A DNA stretch of 64,000 nt from contig NZ_CP028158.1 in the NCBI RefSeq assembly GCF_003030345.1, positions 4,154,001-4,218,000 of the forward strand, in the 5' to 3' direction. Source of the DNA: Plantactinospora sp. BC1. GTDB taxonomy: Bacteria > Actinomycetota > Actinomycetes > Mycobacteriales > Micromonosporaceae. The notes beneath the pieces are model-generated. The model worked only from the letters and a program-made list of their open reading frames with translations. It was not told where the DNA came from and ran no database searches. The first letter of the stretch is position 1; each line of letters starts with the position of its first letter. The position numbers were made by a program, and so were the translations under genes. Shown one piece after another: positions 7,291 to 14,942 of the stretch.

Positions 7291-8187
7291 ATGCGCAGCG
7301 TTGGACGATCCATCCTGGCAGCGATCGCCTTGACGGCGGTCATCGGCACGACGACGGCCTGCGGTGCGGCGGACGACGCCGGCAGCGAGACCGACCCGAG
7401 CAAGTCCCGGGCCGCCCGACCGGCGGTCTCACCGGCACCCGGCGACCACACCCTGGCGATCGACTGGGCCGGCCAGGAACGGACCTGGGCGGTGCACGCA
7501 CCGTCGGGTTACCGCCCCGGCCCACCCATCCCGCTGGTGGTCGCCCTGCACGGCACCGACCAGAGCCCCGACCGGCTGCGCGACACCAGCGGGCTGAACG
7601 CCCTCGCCGACGCCGAGAACTTCCTCGTCGCCTACCCGAAGGCGCTGAACAGGCAGTTCAGCCGGGTGGCCGAGCAGGGTGACGACATCAACTTCGTGCG
7701 GGCGCTGGTCGACAAGATGGTCAAGGAGTGGTCGGTCGACCAGGGCCGGGTCTACGCGACGGGCTTCTCCTCGGGCGCCGAGCTGACGTACGCGCTCGGG
7801 GTCGAGGCGGCCGAGGTGTTCGCGGCGATCGCGCCGGTCAGCGGGGCCTTCGCCGGTGGGCCGGCCGCCAGTGACCCGAACTACAAGCCCGGCAAGCCGG
7901 TCTCGTTGATCACCTTCGTCGGCCGGGAGGACCGCAACTCCTCCCGGATCTACAGCGGGCTGTCCCGCTGGCAGAAGAACCTCGGCTGCACCGTCGGGAC
8001 GCCGACCTGGGTCGACCCGGGCAGGACGGTGAACCGGACGGCCAGCACCTGCCCGGACGGCAGCCAGGTCGTCGACTACACGGTGAACGGAATGGGTCAC
8101 GCCTGGCCGTCGGCGAGCGGCTACCGGACCGCCGTGGACGCCACCGCCGCGATGTGGGAGTTCTTCGCCGCGAACCCCCGCCGCTAG
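7291..8187 (+). CDS. Secreted PHB-depolymerase-like / feruloyl esterase-like lipoprotein
   Basis: A 298-residue exported esterase of the PHB-depolymerase/LpqC group. The signal peptide (AAIALTAVIGTTTAC) ends with a lipobox-like TTAC, so it may be lipid-anchored. LVVALHGTDQSPDRLRD gives the oxyanion region, ATGFSSGAEL the nucleophile elbow with Ser, and NGMGHAWP the catalytic His. The Asp is probably in the FVGREDRNS stretch. Relatives hydrolyse short-chain polyesters, acetylxylan or feruloyl esters; the substrate is unresolved. GGGGA precedes the ATG. It is divergent from padR across an operator and so probably repressed by it. A strong terminator follows. Confidence 0.88.
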   Translation: MRSVGRSILAAIALTAVIGTTTACGAADDAGSETDPSKSRAARPAVSPAPGDHTLAIDWAGQERTWAVHAPSGYRPGPPIPLVVALHGTDQSPDRLRDTSGLNALADAENFLVAYPKALNRQFSRVAEQGDDINFVRALVDKMVKEWSVDQGRVYATGFSSGAELTYALGVEAAEVFAAIAPVSGAFAGGPAASDPNYKPGKPVSLITFVGREDRNSSRIYSGLSRWQKNLGCTVGTPTWVDPGRTVNRTASTCPDGSQVVDYTVNGMGHAWPSASGYRTAVDATAAMWEFFAANPRR

Positions 8188-8201
8188 CGTCGGCCCGCGC
8201 C

Positions 8202-8240
8202 GAGGGGCTGTCCTCCGGAGTACTCCGGGACAGCCCCTCT
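8202..8240 (+). terminator. Intrinsic terminator after the esterase
   Basis: GAGGGGCTGTCC and CCGGAGT pair with ACTCCGG and GGACAGCCCCTC, giving a stem of about 19 bp with one small bulge and almost no loop. It starts 15 nt after the stop codon. There is no long U-tract, which is common for actinobacterial terminators. Confidence 0.8.
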
Positions 8241-8322
8241 AGTGTCCGATCGGGGTCCGCACTGTCCCGGCCAACCGGTCGGCTGGGTAGGGTGTGCGGT
8301 GCCCTGACGGACGGAGGCGGTT

Positions 8323-9429
8323 ATGGCGGCTGACAAACCTGCGGCGCCGCGGGACGAAGTGGCCGAGGGGAACCCGGCCGAGCACCACGAGTCGATCCTG
8401 CTCGACGAGCCGACCACCGCGGACCTCCGGGTCAAGGTGACCGAGGCCTGGCAGGAGTTCGCCCGGGCGCTCGCCGAGCAGCTACGCGGCCTGCCGACCG
8501 GTACGCAGATCGCGCTCACCCTCGACCCGACCGCCTCCGGCACCGGGGACGCCGTCTACTCGGTGAGCATCGAGATCGGCGAGGACGACCGGATCGACCT
8601 GCGGGCCGTGGGCAACACCGCCCTGCCCCAGGGGTACCGGCTCGACCGGGCCGCGATCGCCGACATGATCGCGCTCGGCTGGTCGCCGCCCGGGGTGGTC
8701 GAGGGTTCCGGCGGGCACTTCGGGATGCGGGCCAGCACGACCGAGGCGGGTCGGCTCGCCACCACGGTCTCGCGGACCCTGCGCGACGTCTACGGCGCAC
8801 CGCACCCGGCCTTCCTCGTCTTCCTGGTCCACGACGAGTCCGACGAACCGGTCGCGGTCGAGCCGCTCGGCACCGCCCGGCCCGAGGTCGCCGCGGATCC
8901 GACCGCCGACCTCGACCTCGACGAGGCGCTCGCGGCGGCCCGGGCCGCGCAGAGCGGCAACGACGCGCTGGCCCTGGAGGACCGGGTCCGCACGGTGGTC
9001 TCGGCGATGTTGAAGTCGTCGGCGGACCAGCTCCAGGTCGACTCCGACGGCGACATCGGCATCCGGGCCGGTTCGGCGATGGTCTTCGTCCGGGTCCGGG
9101 ACAACCCCCCGCTGGTCGACGTCTTCTCCCCGGTACTCACCGAGGTCGAGCCGACCGAGCAGCTCTACGTCAAGCTCTCCGAGCTGACCAACCGGATGCC
9201 GATCGGCCGGCTCTACTGCACCAACGACACCGTCTGGGCCTCCATCCCGGTCTTCGGCCGAAACTTCCAGCCGACCCACCTGATGCTCGCCGTCCAGGTG
9301 ATGACCGGGCTCGCCGACGAGCTGGACGACCGGCTGCACGGCGAGTTCGGCGGCCGGCGGTTCTTCGGCGAGGGCGACAAGGCGCAGCACCGGGAGACCG
9401 GCGAGCACCGGACCGGGATGTACCTGTAA
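8323..9429 (+). CDS. YbjN-like / T3SS-chaperone-fold protein
   Basis: A 368-residue cytoplasmic protein with two related alpha/beta modules. The N-terminal half (to about 185) includes VTEAWQEFARALAEQLRGLP and GYRLDRAAIADMIALGW. The C-terminal half (about 225-350) has VVSAMLKSSADQLQVDSDGDIGIRAG and the YVKLSELTNRMPIGRLY-type core seen in YbjN/CesT-like domains. Such proteins are annotated in actinobacteria as T3SS (YopN, CesT)/YbjN peptide-binding chaperones. The substrate is unknown, and no type III secretion system is implied. A linker rich in D and A joins the halves. GGAGG lies 5 nt ahead of the ATG. It appears monocistronic. Confidence 0.75.
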   Translation: MAADKPAAPRDEVAEGNPAEHHESILLDEPTTADLRVKVTEAWQEFARALAEQLRGLPTGTQIALTLDPTASGTGDAVYSVSIEIGEDDRIDLRAVGNTALPQGYRLDRAAIADMIALGWSPPGVVEGSGGHFGMRASTTEAGRLATTVSRTLRDVYGAPHPAFLVFLVHDESDEPVAVEPLGTARPEVAADPTADLDLDEALAAARAAQSGNDALALEDRVRTVVSAMLKSSADQLQVDSDGDIGIRAGSAMVFVRVRDNPPLVDVFSPVLTEVEPTEQLYVKLSELTNRMPIGRLYCTNDTVWASIPVFGRNFQPTHLMLAVQVMTGLADELDDRLHGEFGGRRFFGEGDKAQHRETGEHRTGMYL

Positions 9430-9481
9430 CCCCCTCGGAAGGGTCACCGGTAACACCCGGTCCGGGGCGCGCCGCGCCCGG

Positions 9482-11521
9482 CTAGATCCGGATCACGCCC
9501 AGCGTGCCGAGGGTGCCGAGGTCGGTCGCCTTGATGGCGCCGTCGGAGACGGTCCAGAGCACCCCGTCGACCATCAGCGATCGGCGGATCATCCCGCTCG
9601 ACTCCGTCGTCCGGACCTCGGCGTGCTCGACCAGCCCGGATTCGGTGAAGCCGCCGTCGGCGACCCGCAGCACCAGGGCGCCGCCGCCGGGTTCGACCCT
9701 GCCGTCGATGCCCGCCTGCGCGTACGTGGTCAGCGGCACCACCAGGGTGTTCGTGGCCGGCCAGTAGAGGAAGGCGTGCGGGTCGAACTCGGCCTCGGAG
9801 TGGCCGTACCGGACGTGGTGCTGGGCGATCCGGGTCGGCTTCGCGGGATCGGAGACGTCGAAGAGGGAGACCTGGGTGCCCTCGGTCCGCCCCTGCCGGC
9901 TCGCCTCCTGGCCGATCCCGATCAACCGTCCACCGCCGATCGGGTGCAGGTACGACGAGTACCCGGTGATCTTCAGCTCGCCGGTCACCTTCGGGGACCG
10001 GGGATCGCGCAGGTCCACGGTGTAGAGCGGATCGGTCTGCCGGAAGGTCACCACGTAGCCGGTCCCCTCGGCGAACCGCACGCTGTAGATGCGTTCGCCC
10101 TTGCCCAGCCCGGTGACCCGGCCGGTCTCGGTCAGCGTCCGCCCGTCGGCGCGCAGCACGTAGACGGCGGAGCTGGACTTCGGGTTCTGTCCCCAGGTAC
10201 GCCCGCTGGTGGTGGCCACCCGCAGGTGCCCGTCCCACTCCGAGAGCGCGTACTGGTTGATCAGCCAGCCGGGCACGGTGGCGGCGGTGACGTAGCGGGG
10301 CCGGTCGGAGCCGGAGATGTCGAACTGGTAGATGTCGGTCTGCTCGTCCTTCGGGTCGGGCGCCCGGTCGTCGGCGGTCAGCGCCGGCAGCACCCGCCAG
10401 CGCTGGTCGCTGGCGAGATAGAGCCGCGATCCGTTGCTGTAGACGGTGTCGCCGTCGGCGGCGACCGCCACCGGGTCGCCGTCGCCGAGGCCGGCCGCGT
10501 TGAGGTCGAAGCTGAGCAGGGTGACCAGCGAGGTACCGGAGTAGACCGCCGGCCGGCTCAGCCGGTCGCAGCCGACCCGCCCGGTGCTGGTCTGCCCACC
10601 GGTGCTGGTCTGGTAGCGGGGCAGCCAGGCGTCGATCGGCGCCTGGTCGATGATCTTCCGGTTGGCGGCGAGGTTCTTCTTCTCGTCGGCCGGCCCCGCC
10701 CCCTTGTTCAGCGGGAAGTCGAGCCGGGGCCAGGAGCGGACCACCACCCGGACGGTCGGACCGACCTGGCGGGCGTCGACCAGGCCGCCGTCGATCCGGT
10801 AGTCGCCGACGATCTTCGGCGGGCCGGCCAGGTCGACCAGGATCAGCCGGGGGCCGACGATGGCCTGCTGCCGGTCGTCGGCGGGCGGCACGCCGGGCCG
10901 GCCCCGCCGGATCGCCCCGGGCTCGACGGCGCCGTGCTCCCGGGCCAGCACCAGCGCGCGGTCACCGTGCAGCAGCAGGTTGGTCTCGGCCCAGCCGACG
11001 TCCGGGCCGGAGTCGAGCTTCAGCGTGCCGGTCAACCGCCGGCTCGCCGGATCGACCACCCGCAGCGTGCCCCGGCTGACCGTGACGATGCGCCGGCCGT
11101 CGGTCTTCACCAGGTCGGGCTCGTCCACCCCGGCCTCGTGGGTGTTGGTCCCCGAGTAGCCGGACCCGGCATCGGGGGCGGCGGCGTTGTCCCGGGTCAA
11201 CCCCGCCGCGTCGGCCCCGGCGGCCCGCTCGGCGCCACCGTCGTTGCCCCGGAACGTCTGTTCCATTCCACCGCCGGCGAAGCCGTACGGCCCGACGTAC
11301 GCCCTGGCGGCGGCGCGGAGCCCGGCCAGCGCGCTCGGGCAGGAGTCGAAGGCGACCAGTCGCAGCCCGCTGGCCGGTACCCCACTGTCGCGCGGGGGTG
11401 CCGGCGGAGCGGGATCCGGCCCGGAGGTGCAGCCGGTGAGCAGCGTGCCGGTCAGCGCCAGGCCGGCGACGAACGCCGTACCGACGGCGGCGCCGGATCG
11501 AGTTCCCCGTTCGGGTGTCAT
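9482..11521 (-). CDS. Secreted beta-propeller lipoprotein
   Basis: About 679 residues. The signal peptide FVAGLALTGTLLTGC ends in a clean lipobox Cys at about residue 31. A long propeller domain (Pfam 'Beta propeller domain' type) follows, with blade motifs such as VDEPDLVKTDGRRIVTVSRG, GYVVTFRQTDPLYTVDLRDP, SSYLHPIGGGRLIGIGQE and FDPHAFLYWPATNTLVVPL. Proteins of this family are surface-exposed in actinobacteria and archaea, with no known reaction. The start at ATG 11521 gives the best signal peptide; ATG 11581 has a slightly better AGG site and adds 20 residues. It converges with the YbjN-like gene. A GGGCGCG/CGCGCCC-like stem in the gap may terminate both. Confidence 0.85.
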   Translation of the reverse strand: MTPERGTRSGAAVGTAFVAGLALTGTLLTGCTSGPDPAPPAPPRDSGVPASGLRLVAFDSCPSALAGLRAAARAYVGPYGFAGGGMEQTFRGNDGGAERAAGADAAGLTRDNAAAPDAGSGYSGTNTHEAGVDEPDLVKTDGRRIVTVSRGTLRVVDPASRRLTGTLKLDSGPDVGWAETNLLLHGDRALVLAREHGAVEPGAIRRGRPGVPPADDRQQAIVGPRLILVDLAGPPKIVGDYRIDGGLVDARQVGPTVRVVVRSWPRLDFPLNKGAGPADEKKNLAANRKIIDQAPIDAWLPRYQTSTGGQTSTGRVGCDRLSRPAVYSGTSLVTLLSFDLNAAGLGDGDPVAVAADGDTVYSNGSRLYLASDQRWRVLPALTADDRAPDPKDEQTDIYQFDISGSDRPRYVTAATVPGWLINQYALSEWDGHLRVATTSGRTWGQNPKSSSAVYVLRADGRTLTETGRVTGLGKGERIYSVRFAEGTGYVVTFRQTDPLYTVDLRDPRSPKVTGELKITGYSSYLHPIGGGRLIGIGQEASRQGRTEGTQVSLFDVSDPAKPTRIAQHHVRYGHSEAEFDPHAFLYWPATNTLVVPLTTYAQAGIDGRVEPGGGALVLRVADGGFTESGLVEHAEVRTTESSGMIRRSLMVDGVLWTVSDGAIKATDLGTLGTLGVIRI

Positions 11522-11588
11522 GCCCGGTTCGACGCGCCGACCCGCGCCCACGGTTCCCGACCGGTGGCTCCCGGTCCCCATCCGCGAA

Positions 11589-11622
11589 CCTGGTGCGGCC
11601 GACGTCGGTCGACCGCACCAGG
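11589..11622 (-). terminator. Hairpin after the GH6 gene, ahead of the propeller gene
   Basis: CCTGGTGCGG (11589-11598) and CCGCACCAGG (11613-11622) form a perfect 10-bp stem with a 14-nt loop. Reading on the minus strand it lies about 60 nt after the GH6 stop and just before the next gene, so it fits a terminator or attenuator separating the two. No U-tract follows. Confidence 0.6.
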
Positions 11623-11684
11623 TCCCCTACCGCTGCTGCCGGGTCAGATCCTCCGGTGGAGCAGGGCGAGAGCCGTCCGGGGAA

Positions 11685-13049
11685 TCACAGCGGCGGGTAG
11701 GCGTTGCGGAGCAGTTCCTGGAACTGGGCCTCGAACCAGTGCCCGGAGAGCGGGGCGTCCGGCAGGGCACCGGACATGTTGTACTGGTTGCGCGGGTTGC
11801 CCTCGTACGTCGGGTCGCACATCCGGTCGAAGCCCTTGCCCTCGTCGTTCTGGATCTCCCGGCTGGCGCCGTCCGACTCGCCCGGGGGCTTGATCCAGAC
11901 GTACGCGTCGATGCCGTCCTCGGGAGCAGCGGTCGGCCGCTCGCCGATGCCGGCACCGGCCTGGTTGCACCAGTTGCCGAGGTGGATCCGGCGGTCGATG
12001 CGCGACTCGTTGACGAAGATCTCCGGGTCGGTCGAGCTGCTGGCCCGGGTCGGCCGGTCCGGGCCGCCCCAGCCGTTGCGGGAGGTGTCGATCAGCATCC
12101 CGATGTCGTCGTTGAAGCCGACCGAGATCAGCTCGTCCCGGTACGCCTGGGCGTAGGACAGCTCGTCGACGTACCGGTTCCAGTCGACGAAGGTGCTGGC
12201 CTCGCGGACCGGCCGGCCGCCGACCACGGTGTTGGCGTCGAAGAACTCCTCGCGCAGTACGCCGTAGTTGGCGGTGTTGCTGATGAAGCCGTGCACGTCG
12301 TCCACGGTGGCGCCGGCAGCGGTCGCCGCCTCGTGGAAGAGTTGTGCGGCCGGGCCGAAGTTGTCGTCCCAGCCGAGCCAACCGTGGTGACCGATGTCGA
12401 TGTAGTTGTAGGTGTTCGGCAGTGATCCGAGCTGGGCCAGCGCGTAACCGACGCCCTCGACGTAGTTGCCGTTGGCCAGCATCTCGTCGCACTCCGGCGT
12501 CGCGGTTTCCCGCGAGCCCACGTTGGTGATCAGGTTCGGCAGCGAGTCGATTTCGATGATGTTGACGATCCGCAGTTCGGCGTAGGCGGGATCGCCCATG
12601 ATCTCGACGATCGGGTCGATGTACTCGGACTTGTAGACGTCGATGTCGTCCGGACCCAGTTCGCCGTTGGAGGCCAGCGCGGCGCAGTCCCGGCCGGGCA
12701 GGTTGTAGATGACGATCTGGATCAGGTCGGCGCCCTGCTCCACCGCCGTGTCCAGGTGCTCGCGCAGGCCACGGGCGCCTTCGGTGCCGGTGATCGCGGC
12801 GCGGCGGTCCATCCAGACGCCGGTGGGCTGGTCGGCGATCGCCGCACCGCCGCTGGCGGTGGCCTTCGCGGCCCAGTCCGGGTTCACGTAGACGGTGGCC
12901 CCCTCGTAGGGGTTGTCCACCCTGGGAGCGGCGCTGGCCTGGCCGGCCGGGGCCAGCAGCAGACCGGTGACGAGGGAGAAGGCCGCGGCGGCGGCCAGCC
13001 CGCGACGGGCCGGCGACCACTTACCCCGGGATAAGGGGTTGGTGTCCAT
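11685..13049 (-). CDS. Secreted glycoside hydrolase family 6 (cellobiohydrolase-like)
   Basis: A 454-residue secreted cellulase. The signal peptide AAAAAFSLVTGLLLAPAGQASA is cut near ASA-A. GH6 landmarks: VYVNPDWAAKA, IVIYNLPGRDCAALASNGEL (holding the Asp of the catalytic-acid region), IDVYKSEYIDPI, IIEIDSLPNLITN in place of the more usual EPDSL signature, HHGWLGWDDNF, and the C-terminal DAYVWIKPPGESDG. The EIDSLPN form and long loops are, as I recall, typical of actinobacterial exo-acting GH6 enzymes such as Cel6B. No carbohydrate-binding module or linker is present; the protein ends at the catalytic domain. GAGGAG lies 8 nt before the ATG. A CebR-like box lies 217 nt upstream. Confidence 0.93.
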   Translation of the reverse strand: MDTNPLSRGKWSPARRGLAAAAAFSLVTGLLLAPAGQASAAPRVDNPYEGATVYVNPDWAAKATASGGAAIADQPTGVWMDRRAAITGTEGARGLREHLDTAVEQGADLIQIVIYNLPGRDCAALASNGELGPDDIDVYKSEYIDPIVEIMGDPAYAELRIVNIIEIDSLPNLITNVGSRETATPECDEMLANGNYVEGVGYALAQLGSLPNTYNYIDIGHHGWLGWDDNFGPAAQLFHEAATAAGATVDDVHGFISNTANYGVLREEFFDANTVVGGRPVREASTFVDWNRYVDELSYAQAYRDELISVGFNDDIGMLIDTSRNGWGGPDRPTRASSSTDPEIFVNESRIDRRIHLGNWCNQAGAGIGERPTAAPEDGIDAYVWIKPPGESDGASREIQNDEGKGFDRMCDPTYEGNPRNQYNMSGALPDAPLSGHWFEAQFQELLRNAYPPL

Positions 13050-13533
13050 CTTGATTACTCCTCGCGACGATGACGTCCGCCGTTCCGGCCCTGGTGGGGC
13101 ACTACGGCGGCTCGTTCGGATCGGGTGGTGCGGTACCGATCGCCCGCCTCCGCGGTAGCGGGTTCCGGCGTCGCGGTCGCCCATTTCCTGATATCGGCTG
13201 CCCTGGGCGACGTAATGTTCTTGCCCGGCTCGCGACTCAAGTACCAATTGATGGCCATCATTACATGGGCACGCTCCCACCGCAACCGTAAGGAAACAGG
13301 GCAGAAATATCAACGTGATCGAATGCCGCATCTGCGCCGGTCAGTCGCAATATGGAGCGACTCGAATTCGATCGTGATCAAGTCCCGCTAAAGGCACGCC
13401 GCGTCGTACCCGACCCGCCCGGCTACGCTGAGTAGCGCACGGGGTGGGTCGTCCGTCCGACGGTCGGCGACGGCGCCGGGCAGGTCGCGCCGACACCGCA
13501 GCGGGCGCCGACGACCGCCGTGCCCGCCTCCGG
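13050..13533. other. 484-nt gene-free region upstream of the GH6 gene
   Basis: No convincing ORF. It is less GC-rich than its surroundings around 13200-13390. It holds the GH6 ribosome site at the left edge and a CebR-like box at 13266-13279. The size and the AT-rich centre fit a regulated promoter with a leader of up to about 200 nt. Confidence 0.6.
13266..13279 (-). promoter_or_regulatory. CebR-like operator upstream of GH6 cellulase
   Basis: On the gene strand the 14-mer reads TGGGAGCGTGCCCA. The known actinobacterial CebR/CelR box for cello-oligosaccharide control is TGGGAGCGCTCCCA, so 12 of 14 positions match and the left half-site is intact. CebR releases DNA when cellobiose or cellotriose binds. 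No cebR gene is in this window. Confidence 0.7.
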
Positions 13534-13992
13534 TCAGGCCGGGGCGGGGACCACGGTGGGCGAGTCGACCAGCCGGGACAGCACGATCATGCTCCGGGTC
13601 GAGGTGACGAAGGGCTCGGCCCGGAGCCGTTCGAGGGCCTGCTCCAGGTGGGCGATGTCGGCCGCCCGGAGGTGGACGAGCGCGTCCGCCTCGCCGGAGA
13701 CGGTGTAGGCGGCGACCACCTCGGGATGCCGCCGGGTCGCCACGGTGATCTGGGTCGGGGTGGTCCGCCCGGTGCAGAAGAGCTCCACGAACGCCTCGGT
13801 GCTCCAGCCGACCGCCGCCGGGTCGATGACGGTGGTGAATCCCCTGATCACGCCGGCCGCGCGCAACCGGTCGACCCGCCGCTTCACCGCCGGTGCCGAG
13901 AGCGAGACCCGGGCGCCGATCTCCGCGTACGAGGCGCGGGCGTCGGCGACGAGTGACGCAATGATTCTCTGGTCCACGCCGTCGATCTGCAA
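13534..13992 (-). CDS. Lrp/AsnC-family regulator
   Basis: A 152-residue Lrp/AsnC protein. The N-terminal HTH (IDGVDQRIIASLVADARASY, EIGARVSLSAPAVKRRVDRL) is followed by GVIRGFTTVIDPAAVGWS and a RAM/ACT-like ligand domain (AYTVSGEADALVHLRAAD). I chose TTG at 13992, with AGAGG 7 nt upstream; GTG at 14016 has no ribosome site. It is divergent from ddaH with a 67-nt gap. Lrp-type genes sit beside arginine-catabolic genes in other actinobacteria (the rocD/Rv2324 region of M. tuberculosis), so it probably controls ddaH in response to an amino acid. Confidence 0.9.
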   Translation of the reverse strand: MQIDGVDQRIIASLVADARASYAEIGARVSLSAPAVKRRVDRLRAAGVIRGFTTVIDPAAVGWSTEAFVELFCTGRTTPTQITVATRRHPEVVAAYTVSGEADALVHLRAADIAHLEQALERLRAEPFVTSTRSMIVLSRLVDSPTVVPAPA

Positions 13993-14059
13993 CGTTCCGC
14001 CTCTTCCAGGCAACACTTCTGGCTGTTAGTAAAGCTGTACCCTACCTACCCTTGGATCC

Positions 14060-14884
14060 GTGAACCAGCCGAGGATCCCAAGAAAGCGGACATATCTCAT
14101 GTGTCCGCCGGAGTACTTCACCGTGGAGTACGCGATCAACCCGTGGATGGACACCAGCACCCCGGTCGACCGGGAGCTGGCCGTCAAGCAGTGGCACGGG
14201 TTGCGGGAGACGCTGCTCGGCCTCGGTCACACCGTGCACGAACTCGGCCCCGAACCCGGCCTGCCGGACATGGTCTACGCGGCCAACGGCGCCTTCGAGG
14301 TCGACGGCACCGTCTACGGCGCCCGGTTCCGGCACCCCCAGCGGGCCGCCGAGGCCGGCGCGCACCGGACGTTCCACGAGGCGCGGGGAGCCCGGTTCGT
14401 GGCGCCCGCCGAGATCAACGAGGGTGAGGGCGACTTCACCTACCTGCCGGAGGCGCACGGCGGGCTGATCCTCGCCGGGTACGGCTTCCGGACCGAGCCG
14501 GCCGCGCACGCCGAGGCGCAGGAGGTACTCGGCCGTCCCGTCGTCTCGCTGCGCCTGGTCGACCCGCGCTTCTACCACCTCGACACCGCGCTGGCCCCGC
14601 TCGACGACGGCAACATCGCGTACTTCCCGGAGGCGTTCTCGGTCTCCGCCCAGCGGGTGCTCGCCCAGCTCTTCCCGGACGCGGTCCGGGCCGACGAGGT
14701 CGACGCCTTCGCGTTCGGGCTGAACCTGGTCAGCGACGGCCGGCACGTGGTGCTCAACGGCGAGGCCAGCGGGATGGCCGCCAAGGTCGCCGCCGCCGGC
14801 TACCTGCCGGTCCCGGTCGAGCTGGCCGAGCTGAAGAAGGGCGGCGGCAGCGTCAAGTGCTGCGTCGCCGAACTCCGCGACTGA
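14060..14884 (+). CDS. ddaH: Dimethylargininase / amidinotransferase-fold hydrolase
   Basis: A 274-residue pentein-fold enzyme. Dimethylargininases hydrolyse N-omega-methylated arginines to citrulline and methylamines; close relatives act on arginine itself. Visible catalytic region: MVYAANGAFEVDG, EGEGDFTYLPEAHGG, FYHLDTALAPLDDGN with the active His, and the C-terminal GGGSVKCCVAEL with the nucleophilic Cys. The start is GTG at 14060, just after the Lrp promoter region. No rocD (ornithine aminotransferase) follows, unlike related loci. It converges with an ABC binding-protein gene, and a CACCCCGGGGTG palindrome at 14911-14922 may help termination. Confidence 0.88.
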   Translation: MNQPRIPRKRTYLMCPPEYFTVEYAINPWMDTSTPVDRELAVKQWHGLRETLLGLGHTVHELGPEPGLPDMVYAANGAFEVDGTVYGARFRHPQRAAEAGAHRTFHEARGARFVAPAEINEGEGDFTYLPEAHGGLILAGYGFRTEPAAHAEAQEVLGRPVVSLRLVDPRFYHLDTALAPLDDGNIAYFPEAFSVSAQRVLAQLFPDAVRADEVDAFAFGLNLVSDGRHVVLNGEASGMAAKVAAAGYLPVPVELAELKKGGGSVKCCVAELRD

Positions 14885-14942
14885 GCCGGCCGGCCCCGCC
14901 GCCCCGGCCGCACCCCGGGGTGGCGCCGGCGGCCCGGGTGGC

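Noticed and set aside
9623-11893. A 756-residue plus-strand open frame.
   Set aside because: Antisense shadow of the beta-propeller lipoprotein; low-complexity V/G/R composition typical of such shadows.
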